Source of the DNA: Isohypsibius dastychi
Lineage: Eukaryota > Tardigrada > Eutardigrada > Parachela > Isohypsibiidae
Direction of reading: 5' to 3'
Length of the DNA stretch: 17,127 nucleotides
Assembly (NCBI GenBank): GCA_034696485.1
Contig: JAQIWT010000616.1
Coordinates: 1 to 17,127 of the forward strand
Both the position numbers and the translations under genes were made by a program. The notes beneath the pieces were generated by a model. It was given only the letters and a program-made list of their open reading frames with translations. It was not told the DNA's origin and made no database searches. The stretch's first letter is position 1, and each line of letters opens with the position of its first letter. Below, in pieces: positions 1 through 8,801 of this stretch.

Positions 1-1371
1 AGCATCACAGCTTCTCATCGATGACAATCGGTCCCGAATCTCCAGGATGTCACGCGGCCGCAAGTCAAGAGGTACTCGGAATGTTTACTTGAGTTCCTTT
101 AGAGAATTGCTCGTTTTTAGCCAGCTCAGTCAACGCGCTCTCCGTCTCACTGAATCCTATTCGATTCGGGTCAGTTTGCATTAACGGCCAGGATTTTGCT
201 GATTTCCGATTACTCAGCTTAATCCGGCGTTGCTGCGATGAGAACCCGAATTTTAGACCTAACGTATACCGTGCCATGGAAGTGGTCAACGTGGTGGCTG
301 AGGATGCTGGTAAAGATTTGGGGATGAAGTATTTCGATCGCCTTGTCAGCCGATTGGCAAGCTATGCTGTCAGTCTGGAAGAGAATATTAGCGAAAAGAC
401 GAACATGATTCTAAGGGAAAGACACAAGCTGCAAGTTTTGCTACGTGAACTGGTACCCAGGTACAGTATAACTGGCACACCGCAGTTTTGGCTTGGAATT
501 GTATCGATTGTTAAAATTTCCGATTTAAGGGAAATTGTGCGACATTTCTTCTGTGGCGAGTCGGTGACCCCGGAATATTTCGATTCCGTCACGGTTTTGG
601 TAGCAGAAATGACGGGCTATGCTGAATTCATCAAGACTGCAAAAGGATCACGTGGCATCATCGCATTTTTGCAGCATTTCCATGGGGTCATTGATGAGAT
701 CTTGGAAGATTTTGATGTCTACAAAGTAGACGCTCTGGGCGCTACCGTTATTGTAGGAGTCACTAAGGACACGGGTCTGTCAGTTTGTAAACCAACTCAC
801 TTTTGCTAATTAGATGGCAAGCGGGCTGCCTGTGAGAAACGGCAAACAACATGCAACTGAAATTTGCCAGCTTGCACTAGATCTCCAGTTCTCTTTCATT
901 GAGGCCAAAGAACAACGAAATATGGCACTCAGAATTGGCATTCACACAGGTGACAGTTTAGAACATTTGGTTGATTCATGAGTTTCAGTATCAATCTGCT
1001 GATGTTCACAGGAGGAGTGGCAGCCGGTGTAGTCGGTGTACGAAGACCCCGATATGTTCTGTGAGACGTTAATTGTTAAGGTTATTTGTGTAGATGTTTT
1101 CACCCTTCTATTCAGATTTGGCGATATCATCGACATTGCTGCTCAAATCGCCTGCCATGGGTCTCCGTCATCCATCCATGTCAGCTCACCGACTTATATA
1201 CTCACGTGCACTCAGGGATTCAACTACCAGAAAAAGGGTGTTACAAAAGTTCAGGTACAGTGCCGGCAATTACCTTCGTAAATTTTGTACTTATGACCGT
1301 TTGAAGCAACCATCGAAAATCGCTGTTTTTAGGGAAACGAGGATATTGTCACGTACTCTTTGATGTTCTAA
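1..1371 (+). CDS. Receptor guanylyl cyclase-like protein, 3' part, catalytically inactive cyclase domain
   Basis: Exons by splice signals: <1-71 (least certain), 121-460, 530-752, 814-949, 1012-1060, 1116-1254, 1333-1371; about 331 residues visible, 5' end outside the window. Order of parts: end of a kinase-homology domain (DENPNFRP, just before base 276), a dimerisation helix (LVSRLASYAVSLEENISEK), then a class III nucleotide cyclase domain (GESVTPEYFDSVTV, VYKVDALG, GIHTG, PRYVLFGDIIDIAAQ) to a TAA stop. The architecture is that of membrane receptor guanylyl cyclases, which make cGMP at the plasma membrane. Here the catalytic residues are replaced: the first metal Asp is Glu (606-608), the second is Ala (741-743), the ribose Asn is Asp (1132-1134), the transition-state Arg is Gln (1144-1146), and the guanine-pocket Glu and Cys are Asp and Val. 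I infer a pseudo-cyclase. The domain assignment is firm; the first exon and the function are not. Confidence 0.88.
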
Positions 1372-2019
1372 GTATCCTACTGCGTTGATGGTGCTGCGCA
1401 AAGAGCTAAATCACTGAATTTCTCTCTTGACTTGAGCCACAGATATTATATTGCCGGTTGATTCATTGCTCCACTAATTTATCCGATTACAAGAAGCTGC
1501 AGAACGTAGGAGGAATAAACGAGTCACAGGAAAACTGTAAGGTAACAAATTTCTGACACCTCTTTAGGATAGGCGTTCCTCGTGACATGCGTCTCTTCAC
1601 CCAACAAATATTCATTCTGAGGAAAATCGACAAGTTTTCTGAGTGATTCATTGACAGTTTTGATATGATGCCGAGGATTTTGTTCAGAAATGCCATGGTT
1701 TACGATAAAGTTGTTAATAATTGGCATTTCACGTCAGCGCTATAACAAGGAGTCTTGCATACCACCTGGAATAAAACGTCAAACACAGGCTTTGTCAGAT
1801 ACGGACTAACTCTCACGTTCGATGATCGTGGTATCGCTACTAGTAGCCGTAGTACTTCAGCTGTGCACACGTTTGTAGGCTTTTGGGAAGCTGATAGTTT
1901 ACCCATGTTTAAATTTTGATGTTGGGGTAGTTCCAGACCGATGTCGACTCCACGTTGAAAAATAACAGTGATCGCATAGCGTTGTTGTAGCGGAGCAATT
2001 TGCTAGCTTTCAGGTCAAA
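1372..2019. other. Intergenic stretch, no supportable gene
   Basis: This holds the 3' flank of the cyclase-like gene and the upstream region of the gustatory-receptor gene. I see no AATAAA on the plus strand and no clear TATA box before 2020. On the minus strand, open frames at 1700-1906 and 1524-1727 could be joined in phase by a CAG/gt donor near 1760 and a cctcag acceptor near 1625. No family is recognisable, so I do not call a gene. Confidence 0.4.
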
Positions 2020-3436
2020 ATGAATACTTTTAACCCCAAGTGCGTTTACTGCGACGGTAAAATCCCGCTTGTTCCACGATCCGACGATAATTCGAAATAT
2101 CGTTCAAGTTTGTCAGTCTTCTTTCTCCGCTACCTGCAATATACTTGTGTTCTACCATCCGGCAGACCAAACTACCGAGCAAAACCATGGCTCGCGCTTC
2201 TCCCGACCTTTTCTCTTCTATTGTTTATGGTGTCTTTCGGCACGATGTATCTCGCTGGACATGTGAATGGCCACATGCGTGAGATTTTACGTTTGGAATT
2301 CTTTACAATTTTAATCTTGATGTTCAAGATCTGTCTTTATATTCATTCACCACTAGTCCTCTCAGTGGTTATTTACAAATCTCGGGAAATATTTACCCTT
2401 ATAAATTTAATCGATGATAGCTTATCATCGGTACTGCACAGATATACGTTCCGGCGAAATCGGATCCTGTCAGTCGTGGCGATTATTTGGATCCTCTTGC
2501 TAATCACAGCTGGATTATACACAGAATATGAGTACAGCAACTATCCTCTGGTCAAGCATAATCTTACATGGAACTACCCCGTCCGTCAGTTTTATTTTCT
2601 CCCGAACACCTGGACCATTCCTTTCTGGCTGATGACGGTCATTTTCTCGATCGAATTCACGATTCGAATCAATACGGATACGTGCCTTCAATTCTTGCCG
2701 ATTCTCTTGCTCCGGACAATTATTTCCGGACTCACGCAACTGAAGCATGACTTAGAAGTCACTAAGAACGCCTCAAAAATCGCGGCGGCATACCGAAGAA
2801 TTCAACACCTTGTAAATGTGTACAACAATGTCTTCTTGTATCTGACGTTGATTAACTCCGTACGGGATACGGTAATCATCGTGACCTTTACTGCTGGAGT
2901 GCTGCGGATGGCACCGCAACCCGATCTGGGCGAAACAGAATTGCAGTTCATAGATAGAAGAGCTGCTATTGAAGCTATGGTGGCTGAGCTGTACTGCGTT
3001 CTTGGCATCACTTTATCAAACACACTGATTCGGCTGAGGGTGTTTGTGTCTTTGCATGAAGAGGTAACATTTAAGATCTTTTCGGAAAAATGAAATAAAA
3101 GATTATTTTGCAGAACCGAAAATTCATGGAAATTGTGCAGTTTTTGAAAGCTGATACCAATTCGCAGATGCAGGTTGACGATTTGATTAGTCTCCAGAAT
3201 GAAACAGATGCCGGAACAATGGCAGTTTCCGCTGGAGGATTTTATTTCATCACGAAAAAGTATATCGCCACCGTGAGTTTGTCAGAAACTGTCGAAGTGG
3301 GTGAATTATTAGAGCTCTGTTTTGACAGGTTATCGGACTGATCTTGACGTATTTTTTACTGATATATCAAACACGGGACGCGAAACAGGATTTGACAGGG
3401 CTGGCTGCATCTCAGAATATTGATTCTACTTTTTGA
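2020..3436 (+). CDS. Gustatory receptor-like seven-transmembrane protein (7tm_7 family)
   Basis: Three exons, 2020-3063, 3114-3272 and 3329-3436, give 436 residues, a normal length for gustatory receptors. The ATG at 2020 opens a long hydrophobic protein with about seven membrane segments, starting near residue 58 and ending with VIGLILTYFLLIYQT. That last segment resembles the TYhhhhhQF signature of TM7 in arthropod gustatory receptors, with Thr in place of the final Phe. Both introns are phase 0, and the last lies just upstream of the TM7 motif, as is typical of the insect chemoreceptor superfamily. Family members are ligand-gated cation channels of chemosensory neurons with an intracellular N-terminus. 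The first intron is about 50 nt and the second about 56 nt. The gene converges on the lipocalin gene. Ligand and expression cannot be inferred, and sequence outside TM7 is divergent, so an unrelated 7TM family is a small possibility. Confidence 0.82.
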
Positions 3437-3485
3437 CACCTCCTGTCATAGTGTGGTAAAATTGAACGGCTTAGTTCTTGTGAAT

Positions 3486-4337
3486 TCAATGTCGCATCCC
3501 GGGCCCATGATGTTGCATGACTGGAACACTTTGCAACAGTTGGGAGAACGCAGCTGGTGCAGAAGGCCTGCATGCTGCCAGGTTTGGGTCTTGTGCAGTC
3601 AGTTTCAAATCAGTCACGCTATAACAATACGGACTTAGTGCTGCGTTGACTGAACTGCTGATGTACGTCTTTTGTGCGTCGCTCAGCTGACTTGGTTGAA
3701 GTCGTGTGTTGGCCCAGAACAAAGGCTCTGTACATTTCCCGGTTTGCTGGTTTGGCGTTTGACAACGAAACATTATTTCCACAGTGGTATAGTCCGTGAA
3801 CAGAGTCACATATCTTGTAGGCGCTTTAAATATAGAATTTATTTCTCGACAGATTGTTAAAGATCACATTGGCTTACCAGCACTTGGTTGTCTGGGCAGA
3901 AATGTCTGTCCATTACGCACACCATTCATGCTGAAGTTGGATGACGTAAAAATTCCCATACAGGGACTGCCAGGCGCCACAAGATTGAAAGAGACTGTCC
4001 AGTTTACCGCAACTGCCCATCCGTTAACGGGATCAGAGACATGGCCCATTGGCGTGTAGATGTTGACACAGTTGATGTCGTCCAGACCAGGAGTTCGGTA
4101 CATGTACTCGTACCACGTTCCCATCATCTACATACAGCTGATATTTAAGATATCTCAGGGCCGAAAGAAACTGATGAAATGAACATCGTTACTCACGCGA
4201 CGTGGATCGATTGTCGGTCCAACAACGTTCAACGGTACACCGCAGTTGCTACCTTGCTGACCTTGTCCAAGAACTTGGTGAGCCGTGCACCAGATGAAGG
4301 CAGTGAAACAGATCGTACCGAGTCCAGCCATTTTCAT
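3486..4337 (-). CDS. Secreted lipocalin-like protein
   Basis: Three exons on the minus strand, 4337-4197, 4127-3878 and 3823-3486, encode 242 residues. The N-terminus is a signal peptide (MKMAGLGTICFTAFIWC..., cleavage probably near VLGQG). The mature protein begins NCGVP and carries the lipocalin G-x-W motif as MMGTWYEYMYRTPG at the start of exon 2. The strand-like segment YVTLFTDYTTVEIMFRC and the later KCTEPLFWANTR fit the end of a lipocalin barrel. There are at least seven cysteines, so disulphides are expected. Lipocalins are extracellular carriers of small hydrophobic ligands; the ligand is unknown. The acceptor for exon 3 (tttaaag/CGCC at 3824) was chosen because the nearer ctacaag acceptor gives an immediate stop. 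The ATG at 4331 is an alternative start. The family call is good, the exact subfamily unknown. Confidence 0.82.
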
Positions 4338-4390
4338 TTAGAAAAATTATTATAGGCCGTGACAAGAGCTCCACAACATTGAAGCTGAGA

Positions 4391-4396
4391 TATATA
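4391..4396 (-). promoter_or_regulatory. Possible TATA box of the lipocalin gene
   Basis: TATATA lies about 55 bp upstream of the lipocalin ATG, a plausible distance for a short 5' leader. It is symmetric in sequence, so strand is set by context only. Confidence 0.4.
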
Positions 4397-5268
4397 CCAC
4401 CTTGTTCTCATCCAAAACATATTTATCTGAATTGACTCTTTATGTTTCGTCAGCACATAACCTGTTTACTCAAGCTAGTGAACAGAATACCAAAGGAAGA
4501 TTGATGGCTTTTTCGTCACGGAAAGTGAACATGCATTGTGAATGTTTATATCGGAATAAAAGCAAAGAAGTCCTAACTCGGTGAAAATGACGTGTGTGCC
4601 TCTGGTTGTTCCGATTGTCCACTTTTCTTGATTGTTGAGTTTTTTTTTGAACAACTCATGAATGCCAAAGCATACACTGTAGAGGTTGATTTCTATGGTT
4701 GGCAATTTAGTGTTGTACATGACGACACATGACACGCATGAAATGGAAATCCATACCATGATAATGTCCTATCATGAGTCTAGGCAATTAGCCCAGAATT
4801 GTGTTCCAATTTATTTTTGCCGTTAAAGACCGTATTCTGAAACAATGTTACAGCGCTATTTTCTCAGCTTCTATCCCAACAGTTCTCACTCACGTTTTTT
4901 TTACTGTGTTCATTGCAACTCATCAAAAAAACACCATCAATGATGACTGACTGGACTTCGGAGAGGCCAGTGTCGCCCGAATTTTCTAGCTCATCATGGA
5001 CGCAGGCGTTGAGTACTCAAGCTATAGCTGTATTTGCAGTGCGAAATGACCTGCTCCCGGTGCTTGCGGTAGAATTTTTCCCCATCCATTCAACAAGAGT
5101 AAATCAAGACTGGTAATTGAAAAAAAACCGTCAACCAAAACTGCTCTCCAAAACTCATAATGTTCTTTTAACAGCTAATATATTGCCGTATCGACACTAA
5201 CAAACTCTGTTCGTTGCTGAACTTGGACATAATTTAATCATCAATTTGTTTGTGGCTCAAAACCACCA

Positions 5269-5274
5269 TTTATT
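5269..5274 (-). terminator. Probable polyadenylation signal of the first chitin-binding gene
   Basis: AATAAA on the minus strand starts only 3 nt beyond the TGA stop at 5278-5280. The canonical hexamer in the expected orientation makes it the best candidate, although the 3' UTR would be very short. Confidence 0.5.
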
Positions 5275-5277
5275 GCG

Positions 5278-6300
5278 TCATGCCATTTTCACAACTTTGG
5301 CTGGAAGCCAAAGCTCAATGACGGGATTAATCTCGAAACCACCAGAATGATTATCAACAACTTCCACCGCAGCCTCGTTAGCTGGCTTGTCATTGCTCAA
5401 AATTACATCTGCTGTCACAGGACTCAGTTCAGCTACTGGACGCTCCTCTAGAACATCAGATACGATCGTCGACTGTGGCTGTTGATTGGGCAGGATGCTT
5501 CTTCCTTCTGCTTTTTGATCGACCTGGAAAGATCCTTCGTCTTCAGCCAGCGTTCCTCGACCGGCACCAAGGACAGTCTCAGACGGTTGAAGATAGGCAA
5601 AGATTGGTTGAGGGACGTACATCAATGTACGTTTTGACTGGAAGAATTCGTTCGGAGACTGCACGATATATCGAAGTTTCGGCTCGGGCTGGTGGTAAAC
5701 TGAATGGTAATACTCCTGCTCCTGATATTTATTCCGATACTCTCGTTCACTTTCGTGGTTAAGTACAGGATTGACCATGGTTGATTGGATGTACGCAGTC
5801 CCGTATCCTGCGTTACACCGCGCGTTGACCTGAAAGAAGCTGAAAGGTCACACAGTACGCAGTTCAGCTCGTGCAAATGTACTTTTTGTTTCCAGTCACA
5901 TAACTGTAACTGGTCATTAAATCGAGTGGCAGCTGGACAAAAAAATGAATCACGGCGACCATCCAACTGACAAACGTGGAAGACTCGGCATTCCTGGCTT
6001 GGGTCGCCAAAAGACCCGACTTTGTTCGAATCGCAGTCGACTCCGCTTTCCATAATACTACCTGGAGCCGATTGGTGGTAAGGATCCCTGATTCCAAAAC
6101 ACGTTAATTCCGTAAGTGTGAGCTTCACCGATGCAGAAAGATTCTCACCTCAAATATGTCCTCTTTGTTTCCATTTCATGATATGGCGCTCGTCTCTTAA
6201 GATAATGTATTATTTCAGGATCCAGGATCCTGACATTCTGAGCGGTGGGAAAAAACAGACACAAAAGCACAGTCAGAAAAAATGAATTACGCAACTTCAT
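5278..6300 (-). CDS. Secreted chitin-binding protein with one CBM14 (peritrophin-A) domain
   Basis: Exons on the minus strand, 6300-6149, 6087-5883 and 5829-5278, encode 302 residues. MKLRNSFFLTVLLCLFFPTAQN is a clear signal peptide, and KRRAPYH after it could be a processing site. The CBM14 domain spans roughly residues 60-125 with six cysteines in the family order (VDC, QEC, HVC, FFC, QLC, ARC); aromatic residues and CDWKQK mark the chitin-binding fold. The last cysteine sits on the last exon, so the intron interrupts the domain at a phase-0 site after CDWKQK. The remaining 175 or so residues are charged, Gln/Glu/Pro-rich and without a recognised domain. Such proteins are secreted and bind chitin in cuticle or peritrophic matrix. 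The neighbour at 6700-7653 is a likely paralogue. The exon 2 acceptor at 6088 was chosen because it alone keeps phase. Confidence 0.85.
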
Positions 6301-6699
6301 TTCAGAAATATGATTCTGCACTGCTGCGGATTTTCTTCGGAGCTGATCATCATTTGTGAAATGAGAATCGTTCAGCGGATTAATCGCGCACTTATATCAT
6401 AACGACCGCCTGATGATGACTGTATTTCTCAGGTGCAGATTTTCCAAAATTATCAACCTTCTTTGAGAGGTGCAATCAAGTTTGTATTGCAGTGATAGAC
6501 TCACTATGATGAGAGGATTTGTTTTGACGTTCCAAAGTCAAGTGAGCGTTGCGAGAGCGAACAAGTGGTCAGAGTGTTTGTTTTGAGAGTAACTAGCTGA
6601 CAGTTTATGCGGTTAGCTGTCGATAATACAATTTTCAAGGAAGTCAATACCAACACTGTGTAACTGGAAATAGAAAAGAGTCATGCTAAAAAACGGTCA
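6301..6699. other. Intergenic spacer between the two chitin-binding genes
   Basis: About 400 bp holding the putative promoter of the 5278-6300 gene and the 3' flank of the 6700-7653 gene. No canonical AATAAA is seen for the latter. Nothing else is recognisable. Confidence 0.5.
6391..6398 (-). promoter_or_regulatory. Possible TATA box of the first chitin-binding gene
   Basis: GATATAAG on the minus strand lies about 90 bp upstream of the ATG at 6300. The position would allow a 5' leader of about 60 nt. Confidence 0.4.
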
Positions 6700-7653
6700 T
6701 CAAAACCTGCCATAACTTTGAGGATAACGGGGTGTTTGAAACTGTTGTTGATAGGGGTTTGAAAACTGTGAACTGTACTGATTAAAACTGCTAATTGACG
6801 ATGGATTGAATGAGCTGAATTGGCCTGCAGAATGTCCGAATCTGTCAAAGTACGTGTCCATATAGAGTGGGTTGCAGTTGTTATCGACCTACACACACGT
6901 CATCACTGTTTGAACACGTTCTTTTGAGATGAAGCTGTTACCTTATGAGGCCAATCACAGATGCCTAAAAAGTTGTTGAACTTGGTCCCGACCCCACACT
7001 GCATGGGGTCTAGTCGTCCGTCGGACTGACACACGTAGTACACACGACATTCGTAAGTAGGACTACCGTACATGCCTGGCTGGTAGCCGAGGCAGTTTGG
7101 TCTGTTCGCTTGCGCACCGAACTGTGACGCTCCACTAAACTGAGATGGATTGTTTATTCCAAATTGGTTGCCGAACTGAGATGTTCCGAACTGTCCAGGT
7201 AACTGCTGGGCTCCAAACTGCGATTGTTGCCCGAACTGTTGCAAGCCGAATTGTGAGGTTCCGAACTGGTCACCAAACTGGCCCCCAAACTGTGGTGAGC
7301 CGAACGGGTTGCTGAACTGCTGGGTGTCCGTCCTGCAAAAGCCCGATTAGGAACGTTGATCAGGGTGACATCGATAACTTACCTCAGAAACGGATTGAAC
7401 TGACTAATTGGTAGCTGACGCTTCCCCGTTGATCTTCCGAAAAGAAGAGTCAAATGAAAGACGATTCAAAATAATTCATGCTTTACCCGTCATCAAAAAA
7501 GCCACTTGCAGAACTCTGAAGTAATCCAGTGTGGTTTAGAACTCCGTCATCCTGAAGTGTTATGTCCAGGGAAGCACTGGGTTTTTGGACGGGAACGACA
7601 ATGGCTGCTTGAATGATGCAGAAAACCGCAGAAATCAAGGCTGCTTTAAGCAT
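6700..7653 (-). CDS. Secreted chitin-binding protein with Q-F-G repeats and one CBM14 domain
   Basis: Exons on the minus strand, 7653-7488, 7433-7383, 7332-6942 and 6888-6700. Exon 1 encodes a signal peptide (MLKAALISAVFCIIQAA). Exon 3 encodes about 70 residues rich in Gln, Phe and Gly with repeated QFG and TSQFG units, then a CBM14 domain with six cysteines (PNC, YEC, YVC, MQC, GIC, NNC) and the core CDWPHK. Exon 4 supplies the last cysteine and a Ser/Phe/Gln-rich tail ending in GRF. The role would be chitin binding in cuticle or another extracellular matrix. Exons 2 to 4 join in one frame, but the obvious exon 1 donor (ACGG/gtaaag) leaves phase 1 where exon 2 needs phase 2. Either a small extra intron removes 7595-7514 or so, or one base is missing from the A5 run at 7496-7500. 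The CBM14 assignment is firm; the N-terminal model is not. Confidence 0.8.
6970..7332 (-). repeat. Q-F-G-rich degenerate coding repeats
   Basis: Exon 3 of the second chitin-binding gene repeats CAGTTyGG-type units coding for Gln-Phe-Gly, roughly every 4-9 residues, in the 5' two-thirds of the exon (upper coordinates about 7100-7330). They precede the CBM14 domain. Such low-complexity repeats are common in self-associating structural proteins; that role is inferred. Confidence 0.7.
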
Positions 7654-8801
7654 GGTTCTGTTGGGAATTAATGTCAGTAAAATTCAAAGAGGTAACTGAC
7701 TTACTTGTGGCACTATCTTATATTTCTTAATCCATCATCCACCACATAATCCTTTTTTTGACATTTCAGCACATATCTTTCTCTGTCGTTAGCGGCAAAG
7801 TGTCAGCTTCACTGACCTAAAGCACCACTTGCGCGTCGGCCCCGAATAAAGACAAGGCTTTTAATTTACCGAATGTTTACACAGCTATGGCTTTGCTGGC
7901 AAATCTTGCGCAATGTCTACAGGAATCGCGATAGTTAAGCGGCACTTAGTATACGCTTCAACGCTCTGTTTCAGCAGAATCAAATATGATGGGATTACGA
8001 GGATTCGATTTTTAGTATACAGTACGACCAATTTTGTCGCACATTGATGAGATCAGACTATTCAGCAGGACGAAAACTGTAGGATGCAGTAGGATGCGTC
8101 AAATGTTCCGTTTAGGAACACAAAAAAGTTTTCGTCGCAGGTGTGAAATGATGTATGTCGTTCCTGGAGTTTGGCATTCAGTGGACTGAAAGTATTATTG
8201 CGAAAATGCATTGCACTCACGGTCACCGCTAACGGTGGCTACAATGGCAGATTCCTATGGAACCGCGTGTTGTTAGTTTGAGTTTGAGTGCATCGTAAAA
8301 TCACTGTTCTGATCCAGAAAAATTTTAACTTCATTGTTGGGTCTCTGGCACCAAAACAGAGCCGCATTCTGTTTTCTTTTAATTAAATAACCTTCCTCAT
8401 AGCCGCAATCCCGTGGGCATTGGAAGTCCTATTGTTCGGGAGCCTACCGTATTGGGAATCCGTACCCCAAAACTCAACCCACCCCTCCTAGAACAAGCAT
8501 CGATCACGCTTACATGGACGAACATATAGCACATATCGACCGTCTAGAGATCAAAAGGTCATTCCCCGCACACCTACCTTTTGTTCGGTCGTGTATACAT
8601 TTCTGCGTAAATTTGCTTCAGATCTGCAAACGATCTAGAAAGCTGTACGATGTTTGACTTTGAAATAGTGCAGAATAAGAGTTCAATCAACACAGTGAGA
8701 ATCCAGGAATAAGTGGGTCTCTGTTTACACAACGAGGAGCTTTCATCAGTCTACAAATCAAACTGACATATCACTAGATAGTTGAAAAAAGCTTGTTTCT
8801 T
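7654..8801. other. Long intergenic stretch without a recognisable gene
   Basis: About 1.15 kb between the start of the second chitin-binding gene and the stop of the GPCR gene. It has no long open frame on either strand and no tRNA-like or repeat-array structure that I could see. It should contain the chitin-gene promoter and the GPCR 3' UTR. A 10-nt direct repeat (gtaggatgca/gtaggatgcg) near 8080-8100 is the only small structure noted. Confidence 0.5.
7717..7722 (-). promoter_or_regulatory. Possible TATA box of the second chitin-binding gene
   Basis: TATAAG on the minus strand is about 65 bp upstream of the ATG. Between the two is a perfect GTAAGT donor (7704 downwards) and a ttcccaacag acceptor just before the start codon, so a short 5'-UTR intron of about 47 nt is possible but unproven. 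Confidence 0.35.

Larger units (their letters stand above)
4338..5277. other. Intergenic stretch, no supportable gene
   Basis: This A+T-rich region lies between the lipocalin start and the end of the first chitin-binding gene. It holds the lipocalin promoter region and the 3' flank of the CBM14 gene. Open frames exist at 4402-4584 (+), 4475-4759 (-) and 4913-5116 (+), but none shows a domain, a signal peptide or splice-supported extension. I call no gene. Confidence 0.5.

Noticed and set aside
1524-1906. Minus-strand open frames that could be joined in phase into a short protein
   Set aside because: The joined product matches no family, the intron would be about 135 nt, longer than usual here, and there is no independent coding signal.
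4475-4759. Minus-strand open frame of 94 codons
   Set aside because: A/T-rich, no domain, no supporting splice sites; probably chance.
4913-5116. Plus-strand open frame of 67 codons rich in Ser/Thr/Pro
   Set aside because: No signal peptide, domain or splice context; no reason to prefer it over chance.
6215-6233. Short perfect palindrome TCAGGATCC/A/GGATCCTGA
   Set aside because: It lies inside coding exon 1 of the chitin-binding gene and is short; codon content explains it well enough.
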